Shown: positions 1-6,282 of the stretch, piece by piece
Layout: each line of letters starts with the position of its first letter
Position numbering within the stretch: position 1 is the first letter of the stretch
Source of the DNA: Armatimonadota bacterium
GTDB taxonomy: Bacteria; Armatimonadota; Fimbriimonadia; Fimbriimonadales; ATM1
Direction of reading: 5' to 3'
NCBI GenBank assembly: GCA_003695835.1
Contig: RFHN01000211.1
Location: 1-12,456 of the forward strand
DNA: 12,456 bases
Notes under the pieces: model-generated
Databases searched by the model: none
What the model was told of the DNA's origin: nothing
What the model saw: the letters and a program-made list of their open reading frames with translations, nothing else
Position numbers and translations under genes: made by a program

Positions 1-155
1 GAGAAGGAATACGCAGGTTAGGTTCATTTCTTCTCTGTATCAACAGGCAGGGCGGAGAGTGCGTCGCACCAGTGACCGTAGGAATTCTACCTGTCCACAC
101 GGAAACCTACATGTATCGAAGAGTCGTCCCACTTAGCACAAGCGGCGTCAACTCG
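1..155. other. Intergenic region 3' of glcD, no confident gene
   Basis: No gene can be supported here. On the minus strand an ATG at 27-25 opens a reading frame (MNLTCVFLL) that runs off the window edge without a stop and is preceded by a purine-rich AGAGAAGAA. It could be the first nine codons of a secreted or membrane protein, but nine codons are too few to judge. I see no convincing hairpin plus T-run to terminate glcD. The only dyad is a short GTAG/CTAC around an EcoRI-like GAATTC near 80-92. Confidence 0.3.
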
Positions 156-1586
156 TTACACGGGCACCGCTCGGTGGCGAACCCGCACCTCGACGCACGA
201 CTTTGACGACGGGAACACCTTGCCCGGGTTGCAGAGGTCAGTCGTGCGGAAGCAGTCTCTGATGGTGCGTTGCCAACGCAGGTCTGTTTCCGAGAACATT
301 TCGGCGAGCAGGCCAATCTTCTCGACTCCGATGCCGTGCTCGCCGGTAACGCTGCCGCCTTCCTCGATGCACCGACGCATCACGGCTTCGCCCGCTCGCG
401 TGACGGCTTCGAGTTGCTCCGGGTCGCGTTCGTCGAACAGAAAGATCGGATGCAGGTTCCCGTCGCCGGCATGGAAGATGTTTGCCACTCCGATGCCCGC
501 CTCTCGAGCCACGTCGTACACGAACTCGAGAACCTCCGGCAGACGGGAGCGAGGGATGACTCCATCATGCGTTACCAGCGACGGGGCAATCCGGCCGAGA
601 GCCCCGATCCCCTTCTTGCGCGCGGTCCACAGACGGCTCCGTGTCTCTTCGTCCGCTGCAACCTGGATGTCCAGGGCTTTGTGAGTTTTGGCGATTTCAA
701 CAGCGGAGGAGATCTCCCTTTCGACAACGGCTTCGTCCTCGCCATCGCATTCGATCAAGAGCAGGGCGCCGGCGTCCAGCGGCAAACCGGTATGGAAAGC
801 AGCCTCGACCGCGTGAATCACGTGACCGTCCATGAACTCCATCGCGGCGGGGATGACGCCAGCCCGAATCACGTCGCTGACCGTTCGCGTTGCATCAAGG
901 GGAGTATCGAACGAAGCGAGGACTGTGCGAACGGCGGCAGGCAGCGGAGTGAGGCGAACCCAAGCCTCCGTTACGATTCCGAGCGTTCCTTCCGATCCGA
1001 CAAGGAGGCCGAGCAGGTCGAGCCCCGGCGCCTCTGCCACGCGTCCACCGAAGTTACGAACGGTACCACTGTCGTCCACGAGTGTGACGCCGAGGACATG
1101 GTCTGTCGTAACGCCATATTTCAAGGTATGGGGGCCTCCGCTGTTCTCCGCGATGTTCCCTCCCAGCGTACAGACTGTTTGACTGCTCGGATCTGGCGCA
1201 AAGTGATATCCGTGTTCGGCGACCGCCCTCGACAGCGAGAGATTGGGGCAGCCCGCTTGGGCGAGCATGAGGCGGTTCGGCAGGTCGATCTCCAGGATCC
1301 GCCGCATGCGACTCAGGCTGACGACGACGCCGCCACACGCCGGAATAGCGCCTCCACTCAACCCCGTGCCCGCTCCCCGCGGCGTGAAGGGCTGGTCGTG
1401 TTCCCGGCACCATCGGACGACGGCGCTGACCTCATCCGTCGTCTCAGGAAGGGTAATGGCGAGCGGAGGGTGGCGGTGGAGGGTGTAGGCGTCGCAATCG
1501 TATACTTTGGCTACGGCGTCGCCAACCAAGACACGGTCCTCCCCGAGGATGGCGGATAGGCCAGATTGAAGATCCCTTAGCCGCAC
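156..1586 (-). CDS. glcD: FAD-linked oxidase, glycolate oxidase GlcD / D-lactate dehydrogenase family
   Basis: Predicted flavoprotein of 476 aa that oxidises a 2-hydroxy acid such as glycolate or D-lactate. The N-terminal PCMH-type FAD-binding domain (about 40-215) shows PRGAGTGLSGGAIP (69-82), the PDPSSQ and LGGNIAENSGG FAD-contact segments (131-151) and GSEGTLGIVTEA near 198. The C-terminal FAD-oxidase cap has HAGDGNLHP (His372, Asp375, His379) and GEHGIG (Glu416, His417), which ligate metal or substrate in this family. Length is normal. The protein ends shortly after the usual NPGKVFP. Start is GTG at 1586. It lacks a Shine-Dalgarno; a weak CACAAT lies 6 nt upstream, so a leaderless transcript is possible. 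No glcE or glcF partner is next to it, so glycolate versus D-lactate (or another hydroxy acid) cannot be settled from the sequence. Confidence 0.92.
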   Translation of the reverse strand: MRLRDLQSGLSAILGEDRVLVGDAVAKVYDCDAYTLHRHPPLAITLPETTDEVSAVVRWCREHDQPFTPRGAGTGLSGGAIPACGGVVVSLSRMRRILEIDLPNRLMLAQAGCPNLSLSRAVAEHGYHFAPDPSSQTVCTLGGNIAENSGGPHTLKYGVTTDHVLGVTLVDDSGTVRNFGGRVAEAPGLDLLGLLVGSEGTLGIVTEAWVRLTPLPAAVRTVLASFDTPLDATRTVSDVIRAGVIPAAMEFMDGHVIHAVEAAFHTGLPLDAGALLLIECDGEDEAVVEREISSAVEIAKTHKALDIQVAADEETRSRLWTARKKGIGALGRIAPSLVTHDGVIPRSRLPEVLEFVYDVAREAGIGVANIFHAGDGNLHPIFLFDERDPEQLEAVTRAGEAVMRRCIEEGGSVTGEHGIGVEKIGLLAEMFSETDLRWQRTIRDCFRTTDLCNPGKVFPSSKSCVEVRVRHRAVPV

Positions 1587-1614
1587 GCGTTCATTGTGGC
1601 ACGGCGAGAAGGGA

Positions 1615-1715
1615 GGCGGGCGGTGGGCTCTTGAGGTTGCCGCTGAGTGTGGGGGGTGCTCGCTTTGCGTAACCTCTTGTGGGGAGGGGTGCTATTCGAG
1701 CCCTATCCGCCCGCC
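1615..1715. ncRNA. Long structured element between sepF and glcD (unknown RNA or DNA dyad)
   Basis: Nested inverted repeats. A 9-bp perfect outer stem (1615-1623 with 1707-1715, GGCGGGCGG/CCGCCCGCC) is followed by a 1x3 internal loop, then a 6-bp stem (1625-1630 with 1698-1703, GGGCTC/GAGCCC). A third 6-bp stem (1633-1638 with 1671-1676, GAGGTT/AACCTC) encloses a 32-nt apical region and leaves about 21 nt bulged on one side. GGGGTGCT occurs twice, at 1653-1660 and 1686-1693. Pairing is possible on either strand. Both neighbours are on the minus strand, so a minus-strand transcript is more likely: a 3' element of secG-sepF, a leader of glcD (28 nt before its start) or a free small RNA. I do not recognise it as 6S, SRP, a tRNA or a known riboswitch. 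There is no coding potential. Confidence 0.4.
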
Positions 1716-1755
1716 GATGGAGTGTTAGTCCATGTTTCCTGACTGAACGGGGAGG

Positions 1756-2154
1756 TCAGTTATTTCGGTTCGAAGTCGGCATGCCCGGCGCGGAGGTCTC
1801 CACGTAGGTTCCCTGCGGCGCGAGCAGATAGATGTGCTCTCCGACTTCCTCCCAAGTGCCCTCTTGCGCATAGTTGACACCGGAAAGGAAGTCTTTGATC
1901 TTCTCGCGCAGCACAGGGTCCGCCGAGGTGAGATTGAGAATCTGCATCTCGCCTTTCTTGAGGCCATCCGCGGCTGCCACGGCGTCGTCGAATGCGATGA
2001 CGTGGCGACGAACGGTGCAGGTGTAGTAAGGCGCCCGGGCGCGAACGGGGGATTCTTCCACGCGCTCTTCATCCTCTTCGAGGACGTCGGCGCCGCCACC
2101 GAAAAGCCGGCTCCAGAAGCCAGCGGGCTTGCGATCGTGTACGTGCTCTTCCAT
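1756..2154 (-). CDS. sepF: Cell division protein SepF
   Basis: 132-aa SepF-like protein. In bacteria that have it, SepF anchors FtsZ to the membrane and helps align the division septum. The N-terminus contains KPAGFWSRLFGG, which could form the short amphipathic membrane helix, followed by an acidic linker. The DUF552/SepF core (about 45-122) has the family pattern: FDDAVAAADGLKKGEMQILNL, then a segment ending in KIKDFLSGVNYAQEG, and a final strand HIYLLAPQGTYV. I chose ATG at 2154 because GGAGGA lies 5-6 nt upstream. The frame is open to a GTG at 2211, including an in-frame ATG, but those codons fall in a leader with its own promoter. No ftsZ or ylm cluster is adjacent; secG lies upstream. 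Confidence 0.87.
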   Translation of the reverse strand: MEEHVHDRKPAGFWSRLFGGGADVLEEDEERVEESPVRARAPYYTCTVRRHVIAFDDAVAAADGLKKGEMQILNLTSADPVLREKIKDFLSGVNYAQEGTWEEVGEHIYLLAPQGTYVETSAPGMPTSNRNN

Positions 2155-2209
2155 GAGTCTCCTCCAAAGTTTGTATTGCGTGCCGTCGGGCTCCATCCCT
2201 CCGGCTCCC

Positions 2210-2240
2210 AAGACTTTGAACGTCCTTGTTCGAAGGTCTT
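2210..2240 (-). promoter_or_regulatory. Hairpin in the sepF leader
   Basis: In the predicted 5' leader of sepF, AAGAC at 2240-2236 pairs with GTCTT at 2214-2210. The stem continues inward with two and four further pairs (GAAC/GTTC), interrupted by a mismatch and a bulge, around a 6-nt loop AAGGAC. It sits just after the predicted transcription start and about 55 nt before the start codon. It could stabilise the mRNA or tune translation; the role is inference. Confidence 0.35.
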
Positions 2241-2248
2241 AGGTCTGT

Positions 2249-2284
2249 ATTATAGACGCTCGGCCATGCCGAAACGTCGCATGG
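2249..2284 (-). promoter_or_regulatory. sepF promoter with dyad over the -35 region
   Basis: A perfect TATAAT (2254-2249 on the minus strand) lies about 95 nt upstream of the sepF ATG. The -35 is poor (ACGTTT at 2277-2272, 17-bp spacing). That weak -35 lies inside an inverted repeat, CCATGC (2284-2279) and GCATGG (2269-2264), with a 9-bp spacer. This looks like an operator half-site pair, suggesting activator-dependent or repressor-controlled transcription of sepF separately from secG. Confidence 0.45.
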
Positions 2285-2334
2285 AATCAATAGGATACAC
2301 CATCCCGCCAGAAAAAGCAAGAGTCAAGGGGCAC

Positions 2335-2577
2335 TTAGAGCCAGCGAGTCTGGATGATGTTGATGAGGACGCAGAGGGCCATGAAGGCGATGCCCATGTA
2401 CAGCGTCAGCTTGGAAACGAAATCGTCGAATCCCGCCTTGCCCTTGTAGGTCGTCCGGATTTGACTGCTGCCGCCGCTCATCACGTCGGACTTGCTTCCG
2501 AAGATCACGGTAATCAAAATGAACAGCACCGACACGATGCCGAGCAGTACAAACAGGATCCGGACAAGGGTCTCCAC
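2335..2577 (-). CDS. secG: Preprotein translocase subunit SecG
   Basis: 80-aa SecG, the small accessory subunit of the SecYEG protein-export channel. Two membrane segments are visible (about 4-25 and 55-75). They are joined by a polar loop containing FGSKSDVMSGGSS and KGKAGFDDFVSKLT, the latter matching the conserved segment before the second helix. The glycine-rich loop differs from the usual LLQ-GKG form but the layout and length fit. Start is GTG at 2577, inside an 8-bp palindrome CCACGTGG. There is no Shine-Dalgarno at usable distance, but TATACT lies exactly 7 nt upstream, so a leaderless mRNA is likely. It is divergent from hsp20 and followed by sepF after 180 bp. Confidence 0.9.
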   Translation of the reverse strand: METLVRILFVLLGIVSVLFILITVIFGSKSDVMSGGSSQIRTTYKGKAGFDDFVSKLTLYMGIAFMALCVLINIIQTRWL

Positions 2578-2584
2578 GTGGCAG

Positions 2585-2590
2585 AGTATA
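2585..2590 (-). promoter_or_regulatory. -10 element of secG (TATACT), leaderless spacing
   Basis: TATACT reads on the minus strand at 2590-2585 with 7 nt (2584-2578) between it and the GTG start. Transcription would then begin at or next to the start codon. The best -35 is weak (TGTACG or GTACGT, about 2608-2614) and lies within the hsp20 promoter. Confidence 0.5.
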
Positions 2591-2612
2591 CCCTCCAGCC
2601 GTCTCGAACGTA

Positions 2613-2618
2613 CATAAT
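2613..2618 (+). promoter_or_regulatory. -10 element of hsp20 (CATAAT), leaderless spacing
   Basis: CATAAT at 2613-2618 is followed by 7 nt and the TTG start of hsp20 at 2626. There is no recognisable -35 TTGACA; the corresponding bases overlap the secG -10. No CIRCE repeat is seen. Confidence 0.45.
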
Positions 2619-2625
2619 CTTGGCG

Positions 2626-3081
2626 TTGGCCGAGAAGAGGGGTGAAGACTGGGTTTGGCAGCTGAGCGCGGAGTTACAGCGCCTCAGCGACGAGGTCTTT
2701 CGTACGTACTTCGGGGCGGCGGGCAGACGAAGCGCCTGGCGGCCCAACGTGGACGTTCGCGAGACGGAGGAGGAGGTCCTGATCGTTGTGGAACTGGCTG
2801 GCGTAGACCCGAGCGGTGTTACCGTCGAGTACGATGGCTCCCGCCAGACTCTCACGATCCGGGGGACCCGCCCGGCGCCACCCGCTCCGGCTCGTTCGAC
2901 CTATCGTCGCCTCGAAATCTTGTACGGCGACTTCGAGAGAGAGATCGGTTTGGAGGGAGCGCGAATCGACGCGGAGAGGATTGAAGCGGCGTACGAAGCA
3001 GGGTTCCTGGCGATCCGCGTGCCGAAGAAGGAAACCTCTGCGCGGCGCGTTTCGATCCCCATACAAAAAGAAGATGAGTGA
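2626..3081 (+). CDS. Small heat shock protein, Hsp20/alpha-crystallin family
   Basis: 151-aa ATP-independent holdase chaperone that keeps unfolding proteins soluble in the cytoplasm. The N-terminal helix reads WQLSAELQRLSDEVF (11-25). The alpha-crystallin domain (about 38-140) begins WRPNVDVRETEEE and contains VELAGV and the hallmark AAYEAGFLAIRVPK (121-134). A C-terminal I-x-I motif (SIPI, Ile144 and Ile146) is present for oligomer assembly. The frame is open far upstream, but that part is antisense to secG and sepF. TTG at 2626 gives a natural N-terminus (MAEKRGEDW) and has CATAAT 7 nt before it; TTG at 2620 is an alternative. Its stop overlaps the lon start by 8 bp, so the chaperone and protease are probably co-transcribed and translationally coupled. 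Confidence 0.93.
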   Translation: MAEKRGEDWVWQLSAELQRLSDEVFRTYFGAAGRRSAWRPNVDVRETEEEVLIVVELAGVDPSGVTVEYDGSRQTLTIRGTRPAPPAPARSTYRRLEILYGDFEREIGLEGARIDAERIEAAYEAGFLAIRVPKKETSARRVSIPIQKEDE

Positions 3082-5500
3082 TATTGAACTGAAAGTCCGA
3101 GAGGAAGAGCACAAGGACGGAGAGCAGGAGTTCCCGGACATCCCCGCGGAGCTGAACATCCTGCCCCTGCGAGACTCCGTCGTTTATCCGATGCTGATTG
3201 CGCCGCTGTCCGTCGGCCGACCCAGCAGCGTTCAGCTGATTGACGACACGGTGGCAGCAAACCATCGAATCATCGGCGTCGTCGCGCAGAAGGATCCGAG
3301 TGTCGAAGTGCCTACGCCCGATGACATCTATCCGTTCGGGTGCGCGGTCATCATCCGAACGCTTGTCAAAATGCCGGACGGCATTCGGCTGATCGTGCAG
3401 GGTGTTTCGCGAATTCGCCTCACGAAGGTTCTCCAAACCCAGCCCTACCTCCGCGCGAGCATCGAGGTCGTCGAAGAGGAGCCGATCAAGGAATCGGACC
3501 GAGACGAGATCGAAGCGCTCCGGCGGACGATCGCCTCTCTGTTCGAGCGCTGTATCAACCTTTCCCCTCAGCTTCCGGACGAGCTGCGCACTCTTACTCA
3601 GGCGGTTCAGGAGCCGAACGTCATGGCGGACTTGGTTGCCGCTCACATGACGTTCAGCGTAGCCGACAAACAGCGCATCTTGGAGGCTGTGCCGGTCAAG
3701 GAACGGATGAGGACGCTTGTGGAATTGCTGAACCGCGAGGTACGCGTCCTCGAGCTGACCTCGAAAGTGCAGAGCGAGGTGAACGAAGAGCTCACCAAAT
3801 CGCAGCGCGACTACTACCTGCGGGAACAGCTGAAAGCGATTCAGAAAGAGCTGGGCGAAGAGGACGACCGCGAGCAAGAGATCGAGGAACTACGGCAGCA
3901 GATCGAAGCCGCCGGGATGCCGCAGGAAGCGCTCAAGGAGGCGACGCGTGAGCTTCAGCGTCTCGCTCGAATGTCGCCCGCCTCGCCGGAATACAACGTA
4001 GTCCGCACCTACCTCGATTACATGGTGTCCATGCCTTGGAACGTCTCCACCGAGGACACGCTCGACCTCAAGAAGGTGCGCAAGGTCCTGGATCGAGACC
4101 ACTACGGGCTTGACAAGATCAAAGAGAGGATCGTCGAGTTTCTGGCAGTTCGAAAGTTCAAGAAAGAGGGGGTCGTGCGGCAGCCGATCCTGTGCTTCCT
4201 CGGCCCGCCCGGGGTGGGGAAGACCTCGTTGGGCCGTTCGATCGCGTCGGCTTTGGGTCGCAAGTTCGTCCGCGTCTCTTTGGGCGGCATGCGCGACGAG
4301 GCCGAGATCAAAGGCCATCGAAGGACCTACATCGGCGCCATGCCCGGCCAGATCATTCAGAACATTCGTCGCTGCGGGAGCAACAACCCCGTGTTCATTC
4401 TCGATGAGATTGACAAGCTGGGAGCCGATTTTCGCGGCGATCCCAGCTCAGCGCTGCTCGAAGTGCTCGACCCTGAGCAGAACAGCGCCTTCCGAGATCA
4501 CTATCTCGACGCGCCGTTTGATCTGAGCAAAGTTTTCTTCATTACGACGGCGAACGTGATCGAGACGATCCCGCCGCCGCTCCGCGATCGCATGGAAGTG
4601 ATCGAACTGGGGGGTTACACGGAGGCGGAGAAGATCGAGATAGCGCGCCGTCACATCATCCCGAAACAGTTGGAAGAGCATGGCCTGACAAGCAAGAAAC
4701 TGAAATGGACGAAGCCGGCAATCCGGATGGTCATTTCGAGTTATACGCGAGAAGCAGGCGTGCGAAACCTCGAACGGGAGATCGCCGCGATCACGCGGAA
4801 AGCAGTCACGGCGTTCGCCGAGGGTCGGCGTGCTCCCATCACGGTCACGCCGGAATACGTTCAGTCCTGCCTCGGCGCCCCGCGCTATCTTCACGATGAG
4901 GTTGCAGAGCGGGAACTGCGGCCTGGCCTCTCCGTTGGGATGGTGTGGACTCCGGTCGGCGGGGACATCGTCTTCGTCGAATCGGCCAAGCTCCCTGGAA
5001 AGGGCGACCTGATTCTCACCGGTCAGCTTGGCGATGTGATGAAAGAGTCCGCGCGAATCGCACTGAGCTACCTCGAGACGCTGTGCGACGCCGTGGGCGT
5101 CCAACCGGACGAGTTTGGCAATCACGATGTCCATGTGCACGTTCCAGCAGGGGCGATCCCGAAAGACGGGCCGAGCGCAGGCATCACGATCCTGATCTCA
5201 CTGGCGTCCCTGTTTACGGGCAAGACAATCAAGAAGCGCTTGGCGATGACGGGCGAGTTGACGCTCACCGGTCAAGTGCTCCCCGTCGGTGGAATCAAAG
5301 AGAAGGTCATCGCAGCCCACCGCGCCGGCGTCAAAGAGGTGATCCTGCCGGCGGAAAACGAAAAGGACTACAAGGAAGAGGTGCCGGAGAAGGTCAGGAA
5401 GTCGCTGAAGGTGAACTTCGTCCGGGATGCCGGCGAGGTCTGCCGGATCGCTCTCGGATTGGATTGCGGGGAGGCGCGCCCGAAGAAGAAACGGCGATGA
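3074..5500 (+). CDS. lon: ATP-dependent Lon protease (S16)
   Basis: 808-aa cytoplasmic AAA+ serine protease that degrades damaged and some regulatory proteins. Order of domains: N-terminal LAN substrate-binding domain (about 18-210, starting LNILPLRDSVVYP), coiled helical region (235-320, rich in Glu/Arg), and AAA+ module with Walker A GPPGVGKT (377-384) and Walker B VFILDEID (440-447). The C-terminal Lon protease domain has catalytic Ser701 in PKDGPSAG and Lys744 in GGIKEK, 43 residues apart as in E. coli Lon. Length and all key residues are normal, so this is the bacterial LonA type. ATG at 3074 is chosen: it overlaps the hsp20 end by 8 bp and gives a standard N-terminus. The frame opens upstream to 2816, but only inside hsp20. 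A downstream glycosyltransferase gene overlaps the lon stop (ATGA). Confidence 0.98.
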   Translation: MSDIELKVREEEHKDGEQEFPDIPAELNILPLRDSVVYPMLIAPLSVGRPSSVQLIDDTVAANHRIIGVVAQKDPSVEVPTPDDIYPFGCAVIIRTLVKMPDGIRLIVQGVSRIRLTKVLQTQPYLRASIEVVEEEPIKESDRDEIEALRRTIASLFERCINLSPQLPDELRTLTQAVQEPNVMADLVAAHMTFSVADKQRILEAVPVKERMRTLVELLNREVRVLELTSKVQSEVNEELTKSQRDYYLREQLKAIQKELGEEDDREQEIEELRQQIEAAGMPQEALKEATRELQRLARMSPASPEYNVVRTYLDYMVSMPWNVSTEDTLDLKKVRKVLDRDHYGLDKIKERIVEFLAVRKFKKEGVVRQPILCFLGPPGVGKTSLGRSIASALGRKFVRVSLGGMRDEAEIKGHRRTYIGAMPGQIIQNIRRCGSNNPVFILDEIDKLGADFRGDPSSALLEVLDPEQNSAFRDHYLDAPFDLSKVFFITTANVIETIPPPLRDRMEVIELGGYTEAEKIEIARRHIIPKQLEEHGLTSKKLKWTKPAIRMVISSYTREAGVRNLEREIAAITRKAVTAFAEGRRAPITVTPEYVQSCLGAPRYLHDEVAERELRPGLSVGMVWTPVGGDIVFVESAKLPGKGDLILTGQLGDVMKESARIALSYLETLCDAVGVQPDEFGNHDVHVHVPAGAIPKDGPSAGITILISLASLFTGKTIKKRLAMTGELTLTGQVLPVGGIKEKVIAAHRAGVKEVILPAENEKDYKEEVPEKVRKSLKVNFVRDAGEVCRIALGLDCGEARPKKKRR

Positions 5501-6282
5501 TCGGCTCCAAAGAGGGAAACGTGGATACTTCGCCTGGACGTAGGCAACTCCCCACCATCGAGATCCTTGGCGTCAAGATTCACGCCGTCTCGATGAAGTC
5601 CGCAGTCCAAGTCATCGAGGATTTCGTGGAAGAAGGTGTGCCAAGGCTCGTGATCACGGCGGACTCTTCGGGAATCGTTCTGGCTCAATCCGATCAGCAT
5701 TGGAAGGACGTGCTCAACAGCGCTGACCTCGTTACCCCCGACAGCAACGGAGTCGTTTGGGCTGCGCGGAGACAAGGCACGCCCCTCCGAGAGCGCGTCT
5801 CCGGTGTGGATCTGCTCGACATCCTCTGCTCCCGAGCCGCAAAGAAAGGGTACCGCGTCTTCCTGCTTGGCGCGGCGCCCGGAATTGCGGAAAAGGCGGC
5901 GGAGCGACTCCAAGCGCGGCATCCGGGCCTGAACGTGGTCGGAACGCATCACGGCTTCTTCGGTAAGGAAGAAGAGGCGGCAATCGTAGCGCAAATTCGG
6001 GATTTGCAGGTGGACTTGCTGTTCGTCGCGATGGGCATCCCTCGCCAGGAGATGTTCATTTATGACCACAAATATGAAATGGCCGCCAAGGTGGCGATGG
6101 GCGTGGGCGGGAGCCTGGACGTTTGGTCCGGAACGGTGAAGCGGGCGCCGCGATTGGTGCGTGCGCTCAAACTCGAATGGCTATGGCGGCTGATCCTTAA
6201 TCCCCGGAAGTGGAAGAAGGCTCTGACCCTTCCGAAGTTCTGGTGGCTGGTGATGACTCGGGTTCGCCGGTCGCCAGATTGA
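5497..6282 (+). CDS. WecG/TagA/CpsF family glycosyltransferase (GT26)
   Basis: 261-aa glycosyltransferase that in characterised relatives adds a sugar such as N-acetylmannosamine(uronate) to a lipid-linked intermediate at the inner membrane. Visible family segments: ITADSSGIVLA (53-63), ADLVTPDSNGVVWAAR (76-91), RVSGVDL, VFLLGAAPG, FVAMGIPRQEMFI, GVGGSLDVWSGTVKRAP, and the C-terminal LEWLWRLILNPRKW membrane-binding appendage. Thr54 and Asp82 lie 28 residues apart, the spacing of catalytic Thr37 and Asp65 in TagA. The usual DG after the catalytic Asp is DSNG here, and the usual N in the first motif is D56. The start overlaps the lon stop by 4 bp; GTG at 5521 with AGAGGG upstream is a possible shorter start. 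The 3' end overlaps the convergent membrane-protein gene by 86 bp. Confidence 0.94.
   Translation: MIGSKEGNVDTSPGRRQLPTIEILGVKIHAVSMKSAVQVIEDFVEEGVPRLVITADSSGIVLAQSDQHWKDVLNSADLVTPDSNGVVWAARRQGTPLRERVSGVDLLDILCSRAAKKGYRVFLLGAAPGIAEKAAERLQARHPGLNVVGTHHGFFGKEEEAAIVAQIRDLQVDLLFVAMGIPRQEMFIYDHKYEMAAKVAMGVGGSLDVWSGTVKRAPRLVRALKLEWLWRLILNPRKWKKALTLPKFWWLVMTRVRRSPD

Noticed and set aside
270..1559. Long plus-strand open frame of 429 codons
   Set aside because: It is entirely antisense to glcD, has Arg/Asp-rich low-similarity sequence without family motifs, and results from high GC content.
1615..1715. Cyclic di-GMP (GEMM-I) riboswitch, because the minus strand contains ACGCAAAGC
   Set aside because: The nonamer resembles the GEMM core, but the partner stem with the GGGCAAACC-type segment and the tetraloop/receptor are missing and the pairing differs.
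1681..1720. tRNA T-arm look-alike (GGGTGCTATTCGAGCCC)
   Set aside because: The loop length and conserved bases are wrong, and no acceptor, D or anticodon arms can be drawn.
1742..1760. Hairpin ACTGA/TCAGT at the end of sepF as an intrinsic terminator
   Set aside because: Only five base pairs with a 9-nt loop, overlapping the stop codon, and no T-run after it on the minus strand.
1834..2625. Upstream extension of the hsp20 frame on the plus strand
   Set aside because: It runs antisense through sepF and secG, both of which have clear family motifs. The natural Hsp20 N-terminus is at 2626.
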